DNA from: Cokeromyces recurvatus
Lineage: Eukaryota; Mucoromycota; Mucoromycetes; Mucorales; Mucoraceae
Length of the DNA stretch: 64,000 nucleotides
Direction of reading: 5' to 3'
Assembly: GCF_025118155.1 (NCBI RefSeq)
Contig: NW_026251414.1
Location: 186,001 to 250,000 of the forward strand
Both the position numbers and the translations under genes were made by a program. This document shows positions 9,717 through 22,156 of the stretch, piece by piece. Below the pieces are notes generated by a model. The model ran no database searches. It saw nothing but the letters and a program-made list of their open reading frames with translations, and was not told the origin of the DNA. Each line of letters begins with the position of its first letter. Positions within the stretch are counted from its first letter, which is position 1.

Positions 9717-11726
9717 ATGCTATTTTTTGACTTACCTGTAGAGATATTTCAGTTAATAGTAAGTTGTTTATCTGATAAAGATATAGCTACTTGTCAGAGT
9801 ATTTGTAGCCTATGGTATAAGAAATGGGTTAGGTATCGTTATAGTAATGTTTACATAAGGGGGGAACATCAGTTTCGTTCATTTTTTTATTACAACCTAG
9901 AGACATCATTGTATGGCCATGAAACAATGTATTCAATTGGCTACCAGGTTCAAAAACTGGTTATTGAAAGAGTAAGTATAGTACCAGCAACTTTAGGTCA
10001 ATTGCCATTACTATGTCCTTATTTGAAGGTGTTTATGCATGATGGTGTTATTGCAAGTAAAGGGACTTACCGCATGCCCTTTGAATATTACCAACAATAT
10101 CAAAAACGCAAGGAATTAGACAAAGTAAAAAATAATTTTCTGTTATGGAAAGATATGCAAACCTTGGTGGAGTTCAATGGCATCACAGTTACCTGCTTTC
10201 TTCTTCAACAGCAACCAACCCAGTTAACATCCTTATTCATTCAATTCAATAATCAAAACGACCTTACCAACCAAAAGATATCCTTAATCAATTTACTACA
10301 TCATGCTCCTCAACTCAAGTCACTTACATTTGAAAAAATTTATTTATCAATAACAGAGTTAGAAAAGATACATGAAAATTGTCCGCAGCTTATGTTATTG
10401 AATATATTAGATACAATACTGTTAACTGCAGAGTTATCACTTTTATCTAAAATTAGTCCTGCAATCAATCTACATTCATTTCGTTTTGTGAATAGTAAAA
10501 TTAGTGATGATGTATTTGGATACATGAATTATATTGCTCAAAAATATACTCGTATCAAAACACTTGAAATAGAAAACTCCTGTTTACCTTTTAAACAAGA
10601 AGAATCAAAGGGCTGCGACTCCATAAGGTATCAGATCGAGTTATTAAAAATTGCTAAGCAATGTAAAAAATTAAGGGCTCTCAAGATCCAACCCTTTGTT
10701 TTGAATGACATCTTTCTTCGTTTGTTAGACGAGAATGATGTTTGCTTAAGTCAATTGTCATTTGGCGATAGCTTTGATGTTAATAGTTTAATATATGAAC
10801 TTGATAGTTTAGTAAAATCAAATCAAAGGCATTATATTAATCACTTGACAATTGACTGTCGTCGGCTGCTTATGAGAGGAAGTGATGGTCTAGGTATTTT
10901 AATGCATACTTTAAAACAATGCTATCATATTACGTCCCTTTATCTTTCTTTTGGTACATGTATAGATCAGAATATGACTGTAAGTCAGAATGATACTACG
11001 CAAGTGATTAGTAAGAATGATGAAGGGAAGATATGCCTTGAGAATATATTAAACTATTGTCCAAACCTAATCTCATTGGTCATCACACATGCTAAAATAA
11101 TAATTGCTTCCAAGTCATGTTCTACACCAACATCTACATCTACATTTACATCCACTACTATTATTAGTAACAATAGCAATTTTGGCTATGGATTGCAAAC
11201 TTTAAAACTAGAGCATGTATCACTAGATAATGATAATCCCGTGTTTCCCTTTATTTCCACTTATTGTAAGGCCCTACGTTATTTATCATGCATATCTATT
11301 ATTCCAACTTCATCATTACATGAGTCATCTAATAACAATCATACATTTGATATCTATTTACCTAATCATCATCTAAATATTCTGGTATTGGAACAAATCC
11401 GTGTATCAAGCAAATGTAACGCTCGACTAGGAACATCTAGGTTTAAGATCATATTAGGTAACACTTGTGAAGCCTATTGGTATGATCTTACAGGATATAC
11501 AAATCCCTCTTTCTTCCCTAATCATCATGACCTATTATCATCTGAGTTGGGGTTAAACTCAAGGGAAAATCGCTCAGAGACACAACATACTTTCAGTAGT
11601 AGTAGAATGCATGCAACCAAGTTTAAGAAAACTAAAGACGCAATATACAAAAATGAGAATGAATACATATCAATTACCTGCAAAAGTATTCGAGCATTAT
11701 ATTTAAATGGTCTCCGTATTTTTTGA
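9717..11726 (+). CDS. F-box protein with leucine-rich-repeat-like body
   Basis: Single exon, 669 residues. The ATG at 9717 is chosen because it directly precedes the F-box (MLFFDLPVEIFQLIVSCLSD..CQSICSLWYK); the upstream frame is a CT-microsatellite translation. The rest is rich in regularly spaced Leu segments (LKSLTFEKIYLS, LRALKIQPFVLN, LISLVITHAK), resembling the horseshoe repeats of FBXL proteins. Such proteins recruit substrates to SCF ubiquitin ligases through Skp1. Single-exon F-box/LRR genes are numerous in Mucorales. The substrate is unknown. Confidence 0.85.
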   Translation: MLFFDLPVEIFQLIVSCLSDKDIATCQSICSLWYKKWVRYRYSNVYIRGEHQFRSFFYYNLETSLYGHETMYSIGYQVQKLVIERVSIVPATLGQLPLLCPYLKVFMHDGVIASKGTYRMPFEYYQQYQKRKELDKVKNNFLLWKDMQTLVEFNGITVTCFLLQQQPTQLTSLFIQFNNQNDLTNQKISLINLLHHAPQLKSLTFEKIYLSITELEKIHENCPQLMLLNILDTILLTAELSLLSKISPAINLHSFRFVNSKISDDVFGYMNYIAQKYTRIKTLEIENSCLPFKQEESKGCDSIRYQIELLKIAKQCKKLRALKIQPFVLNDIFLRLLDENDVCLSQLSFGDSFDVNSLIYELDSLVKSNQRHYINHLTIDCRRLLMRGSDGLGILMHTLKQCYHITSLYLSFGTCIDQNMTVSQNDTTQVISKNDEGKICLENILNYCPNLISLVITHAKIIIASKSCSTPTSTSTFTSTTIISNNSNFGYGLQTLKLEHVSLDNDNPVFPFISTYCKALRYLSCISIIPTSSLHESSNNNHTFDIYLPNHHLNILVLEQIRVSSKCNARLGTSRFKIILGNTCEAYWYDLTGYTNPSFFPNHHDLLSSELGLNSRENRSETQHTFSSSRMHATKFKKTKDAIYKNENEYISITCKSIRALYLNGLRIF

Positions 11727-11998
11727 TCAATGATAATAGTAGTATGTATGTTATTATTATTATTATTTTTATCATTTATTTATTAAAAAGAGAAAATAAC
11801 TGTAAGTATTCTATTTCCAAATAAGTTTAAGGACATGACTAGAGGAGGAGACTATTATTAATATATAATTGTGTTAAGGGAAGGAATAGATGTATTTAGT
11901 AGCAGTTTTTTCCGGTAAATAAATCAGAATAAAACCTACAATAAAAAAAAATGAATAAATAAATAAATAAATGATTCAAACATTAAAACTTTATATAT

Positions 11999-14900
11999 TT
12001 ACTGTGATAAAGGCAATTTAGTACGATGTCTATGAGCCAAATCTTCTATATATGCTTTTCTTATAGCATAAGGCCTTGTATACGTGTCTGTGACAACTCT
12101 GCAGGCTTGGTGTGCAGAAATTGCAGTACTTCTTACCATTGCGCCTAAGGCATGACGACTAACAACTATACCGTCTACTAATGGACCAAAAATCTAAGGA
12201 GGGAGGGGGTGGGGGAAAAAATTAGGATCATAGGTTAAATAAAAACTCTCCAGTTACAAATTATGATCTTTTTTTTCTTTTTTTTTTTTTTTACCAAAGC
12301 ATTTTCATTTAATCGTTGGCTAGCCAAGATACTAGAAGGTGTATTTCCTACTGACGGAATTAAGATTTTAATTAAATACAGTCCATTAGCACCATTCTTT
12401 AAAGGATTAATGAAGATATAAACCATTGCTTTCGAATTAGATGGGTTAGAGGTTTTTATCAGATTAGCTAAGGATTTATAATTTGACAGATCTTCAATCC
12501 AAATAACGCATACATGATCGTCAGAGGAGACATCTTGATAAAGGCTTGAAAAAGAATCTACTTTACCCCATTTGGTATCATTATCAGGGGGCATTCGGAT
12601 AAAGTATGGAACATGAACTAAAAATTCAGTAGTTCGATCAGAAAAGTAGGGAATAGTATCAGAAATAGACGCATCAAGCCTTCCTTTATATCCCTTATGA
12701 TAAGATGTTTTAATCTATTAATTAAGACAAATTATTATTATTTTTTTTTTCCTTTTTTACTTCTATATATATTTATATACTTACTGGCCAGCCAAGACAA
12801 TGGATAAACTGAATAAATTCTTGACTTAATGGTGGAGGTTTCTCAATTAACTCTAATAATGTAATGTTGCCGGATTTAGCATAATATGCAGATATCGAAA
12901 TACAATCACGCCTTATTAACGTAAAGTTATTAAAATGAACACTTTAAATCATATATGAATATGGAGAATACCTACTCATTTAGTTCATCTAACTTTTCTA
13001 TTTCATGAATAGTTGTGTCGTTCAAACATAATGAAGTAATATGTTTTCTGTTCTCAGGCAACAAATAACCAATATGTGAGAGTAAGAGTCTAGATCCCCT
13101 TGGTTCTTTACAATCGACATTAGAAAGAAGAGAAGAATTCTGATATTTACTTGATGTTTCTTCATTTTTATATTGATTTATAATCAACTTTTTCGATTCT
13201 TCTTGTCGACTCATTAAGCTCTTTATCGTCTCCCACTGTTTCCATTCGTCCGAATTTTCAACAAATATTTTATCCATATCCGGTATGCCATCTTCATTAA
13301 CAGCGGTAACAGTAGGAATAATTATTTTTTGTGCTGGAGTTTCTTTAGGGCCTTTACATTCTGATTTCTTTTCACTATCCATACTTGATGAAGAAAGCTT
13401 TAATTCTGGTGAACCTGCTGGTATCTTGTTTTCCTTGTAATGTATTTCCATGGACCAAATATATTTACCAGTTGTATCTCGTATAATAGCCACAATGTGT
13501 GGAGCATTGTTTGGCTCCCCATCTTTATGCATTTGATTTGTAATATCAATAATGGTGAGTAATGAGCGCTTATCGATTAAAAAACATCGAATGGATGACA
13601 TTTCAGATAAATCTTTATCCTGAGATTTCAATTCTTTTAATTGCTGTAGGTCGTCTACTATCGCTGGTCTAAATCCTCCTAATGAATGTTCATAGGGTAT
13701 CATAAATCGGCCAAGTTGATTGACAAATTGTGACATACAATACTCAGCAGCCATTCTCACAGCAGCTTCTTCCTTTTTACGTACTGATGGACTGTTATGT
13801 GTATTCATTGCCTGGTTTAGATTATTATTATTATTATCGTAATGATGATTACTATGATGGTTTCCTTTATTAACTCGAGGAGGTAATTGAAAAAGCTGCT
13901 TTGTTTGTGGGAAGGCAGCATCTCTTTTCTTTTTCTTTTCAGCATTTACCGGATCAATATGATTATTACTTGTTGTGGGACTAGCAACAGGTTCTCGTTC
14001 AAAAATCGTAATGCCTTTACTTAATGTATCAATAACTGCTTTATAACAATCATAATCATCTATAATCCATTGACTGACCAGAATCCATTTTATCATACAA
14101 TCATATGCTTGAACAATTAATGGATACGTTTGAGATAAGTTTCCTGTAGTAATTAGTTTGTCAACATATCTACTAAGAGCTAATACGAGTTCCCTTGCTA
14201 CATTCTGTAAGTTTTTTTTTTTTTTTTGATATTAATAATGTCAATAAATAAATAAATGTATATATGTGTATATAGTATTTATACCTTGCTGTCTCTTTTT
14301 ACAAAATCATATAAATTTACAAAATCCATAAGTACATCAAAAGCTACAAGTGTTACATCAGCTGGCAACTGCATTGTTAAAATCTTTATATTCATATATA
14401 TATATATATATATAAATATAAATAATTAAATAATTAAATAATTAAATAATTAAATAATTAAATAATTAAATAATTAAATGAAGTCTATACTAATATGGAT
14501 TGAATTCAATTTACCTTATCTTGAATTAATTTTACCACAGTACCAACAAGGCCTGGACAGAATGGCACATCTTCAATGACATATACGTTTATTAGATGAA
14601 GGATGTATCTCATATTGTATGAAGATGTTTCCGTTTTAAGCGACATAAGAAGAACTTCAAGTATATAGTATTTTAACTAGCATAATAATAAAGCATATAC
14701 ATAATTAAAGATAGTTGAAGGTATGTTTAAATTAAATTATTTACCGACAAGAATAAATTTTTTGAATCTTCAGGATTTGATGTATCATAAAGGACACGAA
14801 TCTATTGAAATACAAGAATCAAGTTAAACAAGATCAAGCATGGGCTTTGCTAAATTTCATGATATACCAATTCAGTAATCAATTGTTCTTGCTCTCCGAT

Positions 14901-16968
14901 TAAAGATGAGCTTTCATTTTGATTGTTTATCTCACAATCCCAACCTGACTTGAATTCTACTTTATCGAAATGATTAGGCATACACATAATGGTACTCAAT
15001 ACTTTAATAGCTGCTAATCTTAAGTTATCAATCGATACATTGGTCTTACAAACGAACCTTAATTTAGGTAATACCATTCTAATAGCTGAAATAAAATTAG
15101 GTACTAGCATACGAATACCTTCTAGATCTGTAGTAAATAAGTCTGTGCATGATAATAAAATAGTGGGTAAACAGGCATCTGATTTGAGTCCGATGATTAA
15201 AGCAGCATAAAATCGTTCAATATAGGTGCGTAAGAAGGGTTCACGCCTTTGTGGTTTACAGAATATTTTACATAATGTAGCAAATGCCTCAGCACAACCA
15301 CATTGTTGTTCTTGGTTTGCATTTAAGGCTTTAGAGGCAGCATCAAATAAATAAGTGCCAAACATGTGTAATATCGTATTCCCATCAGGAGTATTAGGAT
15401 TATCTCTTTTGCCATCTGCATTACTACTGTTACTTGAATTTAATGCATCTACTAGATTACCTATACCAAGTATAGAAAGAGTAAAATTGGTAGAAGGCAA
15501 CTTCAATGGATGTGGAATGAAATAAATAACACGATGCCATGCATAATAAACAAACTCGTTGGGAAGATCAAGCTTAATATTTAGACCATTAATATAAACT
15601 CCATCTGTTCCTTCCTTTTCTCCATAAATAAGATTTTGTATTCTTCTAGTTAGTGCAAGGGAAGTTGAGCTCCATTGTTGAATAGCCTTTGAGCGATGTG
15701 TCCATCTAGCAAAGCAATTCTGGATAGAGCGATATAAGCGAAATTCATGTATATATGTATGTATGTATGTATGTGTATATGTATATACCTTTAATATATC
15801 CCACATTTCAACATTCATTGTAGCTGATCTTAACCATAATTCAAATAAAACCTACTCCATTCACAAATTAAAATAAGTATACGTGTATGTGTGATCTTTT
15901 TTTTTTCTATCAGCTACTCATTAATACCTGCAGTAAATTATCACATAATTCATCTGCCATATTCATAACACCTAAACTAGAAGTCTCACCAACGGGTTCC
16001 TTTAATAGATAGTCCGTAATACCCAACATGACTTTCAATAAGACTAACCATGTCTCTTCTGAAAATCTTAACGTCCTACCAGCCATCACTATCACTTTTA
16101 AAGTCTTTTTACAAAGCTCAATATGTCTTTGTACAAGTTGTGAAAGTGTTTCTTTTATAGCGCTTGTTTGAGGATTAGATGGATTAGTTTGTGTGGAATT
16201 ATTAGATGAAGTATTAAATGCTAATGGTATAATGCCGTTATGAGCTCCAACAGGAATCATATTAATATGAAAAGATGAAGAAGTGCTTTTTGATGTAGAA
16301 TTATTAAGATTTGTAGGTGTATTATCGTGAACAGGTGATGCTGCCTGTGCTCGAGCAATACGTGGTTGGAATAAAAATGAGAAATGGTGAAAAATAATTT
16401 GATAAAATTCTTGTTCTAAACCATCTTGAACAATAGCTTGTGGTCGAACATTTTGCTCCAATAACCATCTTGCATAAATTTCAATATCATCGTTTGTAAT
16501 AGCCATATCTTCAAGTGGTAAATTGAATCCCTGACCAATGATTTCCATGAACCATTTCACATGTGCTGGTGATGAAAATATACTTGGGCTAGGTGGTTGT
16601 TTACCTGATGCTGGATGAAGATATCCTGTAATTTCTGATATAAGTACTCTCCGAATAGATAATGGAAGAGAACTAAGAATATTTGTTTCTAGTTTTTGAC
16701 AAAAAAAAAAGAAAAGAAAGGAAAAGAAAGGAAAAGAAAAGAAATCAATTGACAAAGTTACACGATTAAAAAGTTGGCAATTCTAAATTACGTGAGTCAT
16801 GCTGTAACAATCGAAGCTGAGATATCCAATCTAGAAACATAGGATGTAATCGCTTCTTTGTTCCTTCTTCTGGAATAACCGACAAAGGGAAAAATAATGT
16901 ACGAACTGAAAAAAGGAGAAAGATAATTTTATGCTATTAATGAAAGTGCTAATCACGTGACACGCCAT
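11999..16968 (-). CDS. RALGAPB: Ral GTPase-activating protein beta subunit homologue
   Basis: Minus-strand gene. Exons: 16905-16792, 16688-15928, 15851-15789, 15719-14868, 14801-14745, 14676-14515, 14368-14285, 14204-12976, 12911-12785, 12714-12295, 12193-11999; every phase closes (about 1355 residues). N-terminal matches to animal RALGAPB include VLFELWL, the FGTYLFDAASKAL block and GCAEAFATLCKIFCKP. The C-terminus holds a Rap/Ran-GAP-type domain: FIQFIHCLGWPV, EFLVHVPYF, HVCVIWIED, INPLKNGANGLYLIKIL, FGPLVDGIVVSRHALGAM. The beta subunit partners a catalytic alpha subunit in a tuberin-like complex that acts on Ral/Rheb-type GTPases. The first exon is not resolved; ATGs at 16968 or slightly upstream are candidates. 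Confidence 0.88.
14421..14479 (+). repeat. AATTAAAT tandem array in a RALGAPB intron
   Basis: About seven copies of an 8-base unit (AATTAAAT) directly after a TA dinucleotide tract. It lies within the intron between 14368 and 14515. Confidence 0.85.
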
Positions 16969-17255
16969 CTTTTAAATGATTTTTTTTTTTGTTTGCATGA
17001 GGATTGACTGCTTATTATTTGCTAGTTTAAATAACAACTGAAAGATAGTTGAATTACCAGACAGATAAATTGTGCATGTTTATATAATATCAATACGATA
17101 TTTATATGAATGTATATTATGTGATTTTGATATTTTTCTTCTTTTTTAAAAGAAAAATTAATCTATTATTTATTACGTATAAACCTTTTTTTTTTAATAT
17201 ATGCATAAAATATGTGTTCATACAAACTTTCAAATATGACAGTCTAAAACTTTTG

Positions 17256-17288
<33 letters not shown>

Positions 17289-17301
17289 GGAGTAAACACC
17301 C

Positions 17302-17346
17302 AATTTTTGACGGGCTTTGAAATTAAATTAGTATCCTTTGGCCTTA
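17302..17346 (+). repeat. Left inverted repeat flanking the second Fanzor relic (candidate)
   Basis: Matches the reverse complement of 21661-21705 at about 37 of 45 positions by hand alignment, with a shared TTTTGACGGGCTTT core. It may be the terminal repeat of the element that carried the Fanzor relic at 18.2-19.5 kb. Confidence 0.45.
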
Positions 17347-17348
17347 CA

Positions 17349-17467
17349 ATTAAACATTTTTTATTTTTATAATTTTTATAAATTAAAATTTATAAAGTGA
17401 CCTATAAGCACATAATATCTTTGTTATGTTGGATTGCCCAGGTCAGTTCAAATTATGTGAAAAAACT
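17349..17467 (-). mobile_element. LINE copy 3: minimal 3' UTR fragment with 12-bp target duplication
   Basis: Only the last ~119 bp of the LINE 3' UTR are present (minus strand; the GATTGCCCAGGTCAG block matches the 3' UTR of copy 1). It is flanked by TTTGGCCTTACA at 17337-17348 and 17468-17479. This is extreme 5' truncation. Confidence 0.85.
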
Positions 17468-17479
17468 TTGGCCTTACAG

Positions 17480-18246
17480 TTTTTACACTTTAAATTTGGA
17501 CGAAGTTAGTTCTTTTCTAGATGAATCAAAATTAGTTTTCAGATATTTAGTTTACCTTTTTTGGAAGAAGCGAACATGGAAATCAAACAAAAGAACTCGA
17601 GAAATTAAATTGAGACAAAATATTAGACGAGCTAAAATGCAACTGTAGGCTAACAGGTTAGCTATTTTTTTTTTTTTTTTGCCTCTTACATGGATGCTAC
17701 TTGCGAACAACTTTAAGAAGGTTTAGCTAGCGTATTTATAAAAAAAAATCCATCTTTTGGTGTTGATTTAATTGTACAATGGGAAACCAATTCACGACTG
17801 CGTTGAGTAAATTTAAGGATTTTTTTTTCTTCGATTTAGGGGTGGATTCTTAAAAAAAAACAGTCAGCTTTTCGAGCATTCGTACCATTATAGCACTACA
17901 CGATGTAAGACTGGGACTCAAAAACTCATTTTTTAATCATAACCTATATCAAACCTTGGGAGCCAAAAAAAAAAGGATCTGAGATCTCTTTGTCTCTTTA
18001 AATTGACAAGTTCATATCTGTATTCAGCCGGTCTAAGAGAAATACAAATAAGTAGTTAGTCTGCGCTTCATTATATAACTAATAAGCAAGACATCTTTAG
18101 TGATTAATCTTGTGGTGTGATCTTCAATATATCATATCTTAATCCTATTGTATTGGATCCCAGATCGATAATTATGAACTGAATTTTTGCTATACTATTT
18201 CTTCCTCTCTCTTCTTCTGTTTGTCTTTTATTTTTTTATCTTTCTT
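17480..18246 (+). other. Decayed sequence between LINE copy 3 and the Fanzor-2 relic
   Basis: A short open frame ending at 17648 encodes SSFLDESKLVFRYLVYLFWK and a basic tail (WKSNKRTREIKLRQNIRRAK). It could be a remnant of the Fanzor-2 N-terminal half, but I cannot prove this. The rest to 18246 shows stops in all frames. Confidence 0.35.
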
Positions 18247-19489
18247 TTATTAATGACACGTACACTCATATATACTGAAGCCGAAACACTTATTGCAGCA
18301 AAAAAGCTTGCAAAACGAGAAAGCATTTTGAAGCTTTGGAAAATTTACTGCAAAAGAACAGACTATTTTTGAACTCTATATACACAGATGGATACACTTG
18401 CAAAGTCTCATTTTGTCGAAAGACAAGTGAAACTTCTGAGAGTGCTTCTCTTCAATTAAATGATTTTAATCAAGAAGAGATTAATACATATTTCAGACCG
18501 TGAACCGTAGACCCCGGCCGTAAAGATGTATTTGTATCTTATCATGGGAACAATGATATTCGAAGTCTTTCTAGTGCAGAGTATTATAATATGATGGGAA
18601 ATACGAATAGACTTAAAAAAGAACAAAAAAGGAAGCAAGAATTAGGCTTAACTAAAATTGAAACTGATACCCCAACACCAAAAACAGTATCATCAGAAGA
18701 TTACCTTCAACATGTGTTATACATGATGGAGCATATGAGTCGCTTATTTGAATTTTATGGGTTTAACACTGCAAGATACGGATGGAAAAACTACGTTGGC
18801 TCTCAAATCGCTATAGAAACAAGCGTCAATATTTTGTTAAATGGAGGTAATAAGTATAACAAGAATAGAAGAAAGAATATGAAGAGAAACAGAAGAAGAA
18901 AAAGAAAGGTCAGAAGGACTGAAGACAAATCAAGAGGAACGAGCGGCTGCCAATTCACAATTGAGAAGGTGTAGGAAGAACAAGAGCCGTTTCGAAGAAG
19001 GCGATCGCAAGAAAATGCCTCTTGTAATCTTTGGTGATGGTCTTCAAAACAAGGATCACATCAAATTCAAAGGTCTTCGACACGGCGTTTCAAACAAGAT
19101 GTATAGGCAATTAAAGCATAGAGAGAGATTTGGAGAGTTGTTACTTTTAGATATTAATGAGTATAAAACCTCCAAGGTTAGTACAACGATGTCCATATAT
19201 CACATGTCCTAAACAGTATCATTATAGAACTGTAACTCTTGCTTGAATCAAGACCTCAAGGATCTGAAATGTGGGGAAGGTGACGATGTCAAACGAATCC
19301 ATCAAGTATTGAAGTGCAACATTTGCAATATATTTTTTTTTTTGGAATCGTGATGTTATGGCATCCAAGAATATGTTTCTGATTGCTTCTTCAATTTGGA
19401 ATGGGAACGATTGCCCTACTGTCTTCACGCGACAAAGCGCCACCTCCAATGTGGTTGCCACATCTCATTCCGGTGAGGTGCTGGTTTAA
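18247..19489 (+). pseudogene. Second Fanzor relic, distinct subfamily
   Basis: Coding remnants in shifting frames. RuvC-I is TVDPGRKDVFVSYHGN (Asp codon 18510), preceded in frame by a TGA at 18501. An insert with FYGFNTARYGWKNYVGSQ and an Arg/Lys-rich stretch follows. RuvC-II is PLVIFGDGLQNKDHIKFKG (Asp codon 19036), then LLLLDINEYKTSKV. The zinc finger is half lost: the first CxxC is gone, while VLKCNIC survives. RuvC-III is FWNRDVMASKNMFLIASSIW (Asp codon 19352). Frameshifts fall near 18.85-18.90 kb and in the zinc-finger region. Spacing and residues differ clearly from the 5.7-7.8 kb gene, so this is another lineage, not a recent duplicate. Non-functional. Confidence 0.82.
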
Positions 19490-19603
19490 AGATTTTACAG
19501 GTAAGAAGTCTTTACGAAAAAAAATAGCAATTTTTTTTTTCTGAATCTCATCTAACGTTTTGTTTCTGAATTTGAAGTAGAAATACTGTATAAAGTGCAA
19601 CCT

Positions 19604-20115
19604 GGATGGCGACTTGGTTGGTTACCTCTTGGTAAACCCCAAGCCTGGCCCCTTCCATCCAATCCAAATGAACTCTTCACACGCTCACATAGTTTTTCTT
19701 GTTTGCATATGCATAACCGCCTTCAGATGCCCAAATCTATTGAAGATCCACTCTCTTATCTCTTGAACCTATTACCATCAACATTTCTTGCTAAGGAAGT
19801 GAGAAAATCAATCGATGCCTGGCTCATACGCTGGCCTTCCATATGTGCAATTCTGCTTAAGATGGACTATCTAGCTCACTCCCAAATCCCTGAACCCTCT
19901 GACCATCATCTTCTTTCAATACAAAAACGAATTTCTGATAGTTAATTATCATCACTTATATATACACTTCAATATTTTCCCTTTTATATCCAAAAAGGGG
20001 TTTTTCTTTCCTTTTCTTTTTTCCATAGCGATCTGACCAGGGCAAAACAGCATATAAATGCTATGTGCTCATTGGTCATTTTTTAATTTTTTTTAAATAA
20101 AATTCTTTAATCGCG
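19604..20115 (+). mobile_element. 5'-truncated LINE copy 4, with 13-bp target duplication
   Basis: Flanked by TAAAGTGCAACCT at 19591-19603 and 20116-20128. It encodes the ORF2 C-terminal part from 19604 to 19945 (WRLGWLPLGKP, FTRSHSFSCLHMHNRLQMPK), very close to the full copy at 57.9-58.6 kb. The CPxHP part of the motif is altered by a small insertion. The 3' UTR contains CTGACCAGGGCAAAACAGC and ends ..CTTTAATCGCG. Confidence 0.9.
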
Positions 20116-21090
20116 TAAAGTGCAACCTCTGATAACAAATAATCTACAGAGTTAGACGTATGCTCCAAAAAAAAAAAAAAAATAAAATAAAATAAAACCT
20201 CGATTTTGACATTATGAATGCACTCATTGGAGCGTTTCATATAATTGACGTCAGTATTCAGCTGATGCTTAGAAAGTTTGCTTGAGCATTTCTCAGTTAC
20301 ATCCAGTAACTTGAGTTAAAACAGCACAAATTATGACAGTGTGCTTATCTAAAAGGAAAAAAAAATAAAAAAGAAAAAAAAAAAAGGACGCAAATTTCTA
20401 TCTATCTAATGGAAATGTAAGGAAAGCCTTATTTTCAAACATTAGTTTACTTTTTTCTTTTTTGATACGTAATAGACATTTGAATATATTTCTAACTTTA
20501 GGGTTTCAGCAAATCTTCTAACTGTAAGCTGGTGCTGATGGTACTTTCACCTTTTAACTAAGACATGTTCCTTCTAAAAAAGGCACTCTTACTGTCTCAC
20601 TTATAGTAAATTGATTAGAGCAATATACATGGGAATATAGTATAAATTTTGGTCTGGATTTGGTTGCTGTTTGTTTCTGTCTGATTTCTCTCCTCTAATC
20701 CAACTATAAAAAAAAAAAAAAATCTTGCAACCATCAATATCAGTAGCCCTTTTTACCTCTTACTCTGTGTGCATTTTTTTTTCAAAAAGAGTTAATATTT
20801 ACTGGATTTTCCCATCCAATGCAAACCTTAAAAAAAAAAAAAAATGTTTGCCTTTATGTGAATTGAGTTAACATGATTTTTTTTTAATCATTTTTTTTTT
20901 ACCTGATTTTTTTTTTATTTTTGCCTTAATAGACGATAACAATTAACATTGAGTCACACTTCAGCAACAACCAGACTCAGACATTAATTATGTATAACTT
21001 TGAGTGAATGCGATTATAGCAGCAAGGCCAGGATTTTGTTTGGAATTTTTTTTTTTTTTTGAAGCATATGTCCAACTTGTTACAGATATG

Positions 21091-21137
<47 letters not shown>

Positions 21138-21660
21138 TAAATTACATAATACAGAATAAACTATAAAGTTGAATTGAATAGAGAGTAAAACATTATAGTG
21201 CATACTACAATTAACATTTTGTAAACATCAAACACTTATTAACATCCAATCATCTGAAGGCGTCAATTATAAGACATCCTATCTATTAGTTCTAAATATT
21301 TATTTTTATAAAGGGTTCATATCGTCTTTAATCCAATGTAAAAGGCGTCAGGAACTTATACTCAGATCAAATAATTTTAAAACTTAAACCAGATCGTTAA
21401 AACACCTTAACTAATAGGGCAGTTCCTTGAATCAATAGGGCGTACTTTTTTTCTTCTTTAAATACTAACATTCTTTTATGGCTCATATCCTTTGATTCAG
21501 GATTCATGTCATATAATTACAGGCAAGTGTATGAAGATACGTGACATCCTTCCCTTTAACTCTTATTCCTCTCTTTTTGCTTTTTTTTTTTTTTTTTGAA
21601 TGTAACCCATAATATTACACAAAGCTATAGATTATATTTGTCAAACGTCTCATATTATAA

Positions 21661-21705
21661 TAAAGTTAAACGGTACTAATTTACTTTGAAAGCCCGTCAA
21701 AATTT
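21661..21705 (-). repeat. Right inverted repeat flanking the second Fanzor relic (candidate)
   Basis: Imperfect inverted partner of 17302-17346 (about 37/45 identical by eye). The span between them, about 4.4 kb, contains the Fanzor relic and two LINE insertions. Confidence 0.45.
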
Positions 21706-22146
21706 AGAAAAAATAAAATAAAGTTATTATTATTTGATCGCTCTACCAGTGATAATCAATAGCATTAATTGATTACATATTGTCTCTTGTTTTATATGAT
21801 AATAATTATATACTATTGCATCTCTCATATATTAAAAAAAAAAAAAAAAAAAAAGTAGTGTATATATCTCGAAGTTTCTTTTTTTTTAACTATAAAGATA
21901 AACAAAAAAAAAAAAAGAAATATATACTATAGTACGTTATTAAATAGAATATAGAAATGATATACATGTATCACAACTTGCGAAGAGTGAGAATGATCTT
22001 TATAAGGCTGTCTATCACACTTTTTTTTTTATATCTGTGTAAACATAGACAATTAGGTATCCTAATCTGGAACTCAATTTGACACAAATGTCATTTAACA
22101 TCATCATACAATATTATTAGGTAACATTAATCATAAAAGACAAATC

Positions 22147-22156
22147 TATATAAAAG
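22147..22156 (+). promoter_or_regulatory. TATA box of the CAP-domain gene
   Basis: TATATAAAAG lies 80 bp before the ATG at 22227. It makes the in-frame ATG at 22167 an unlikely start, because that one would sit at or before the expected transcription start. Confidence 0.5.

Noticed and set aside
17106..17372. Long open frames across poly(A/T) on both strands
   Set aside because: Translation of homopolymer (poly-Lys/poly-Phe); no motif, no splice support.
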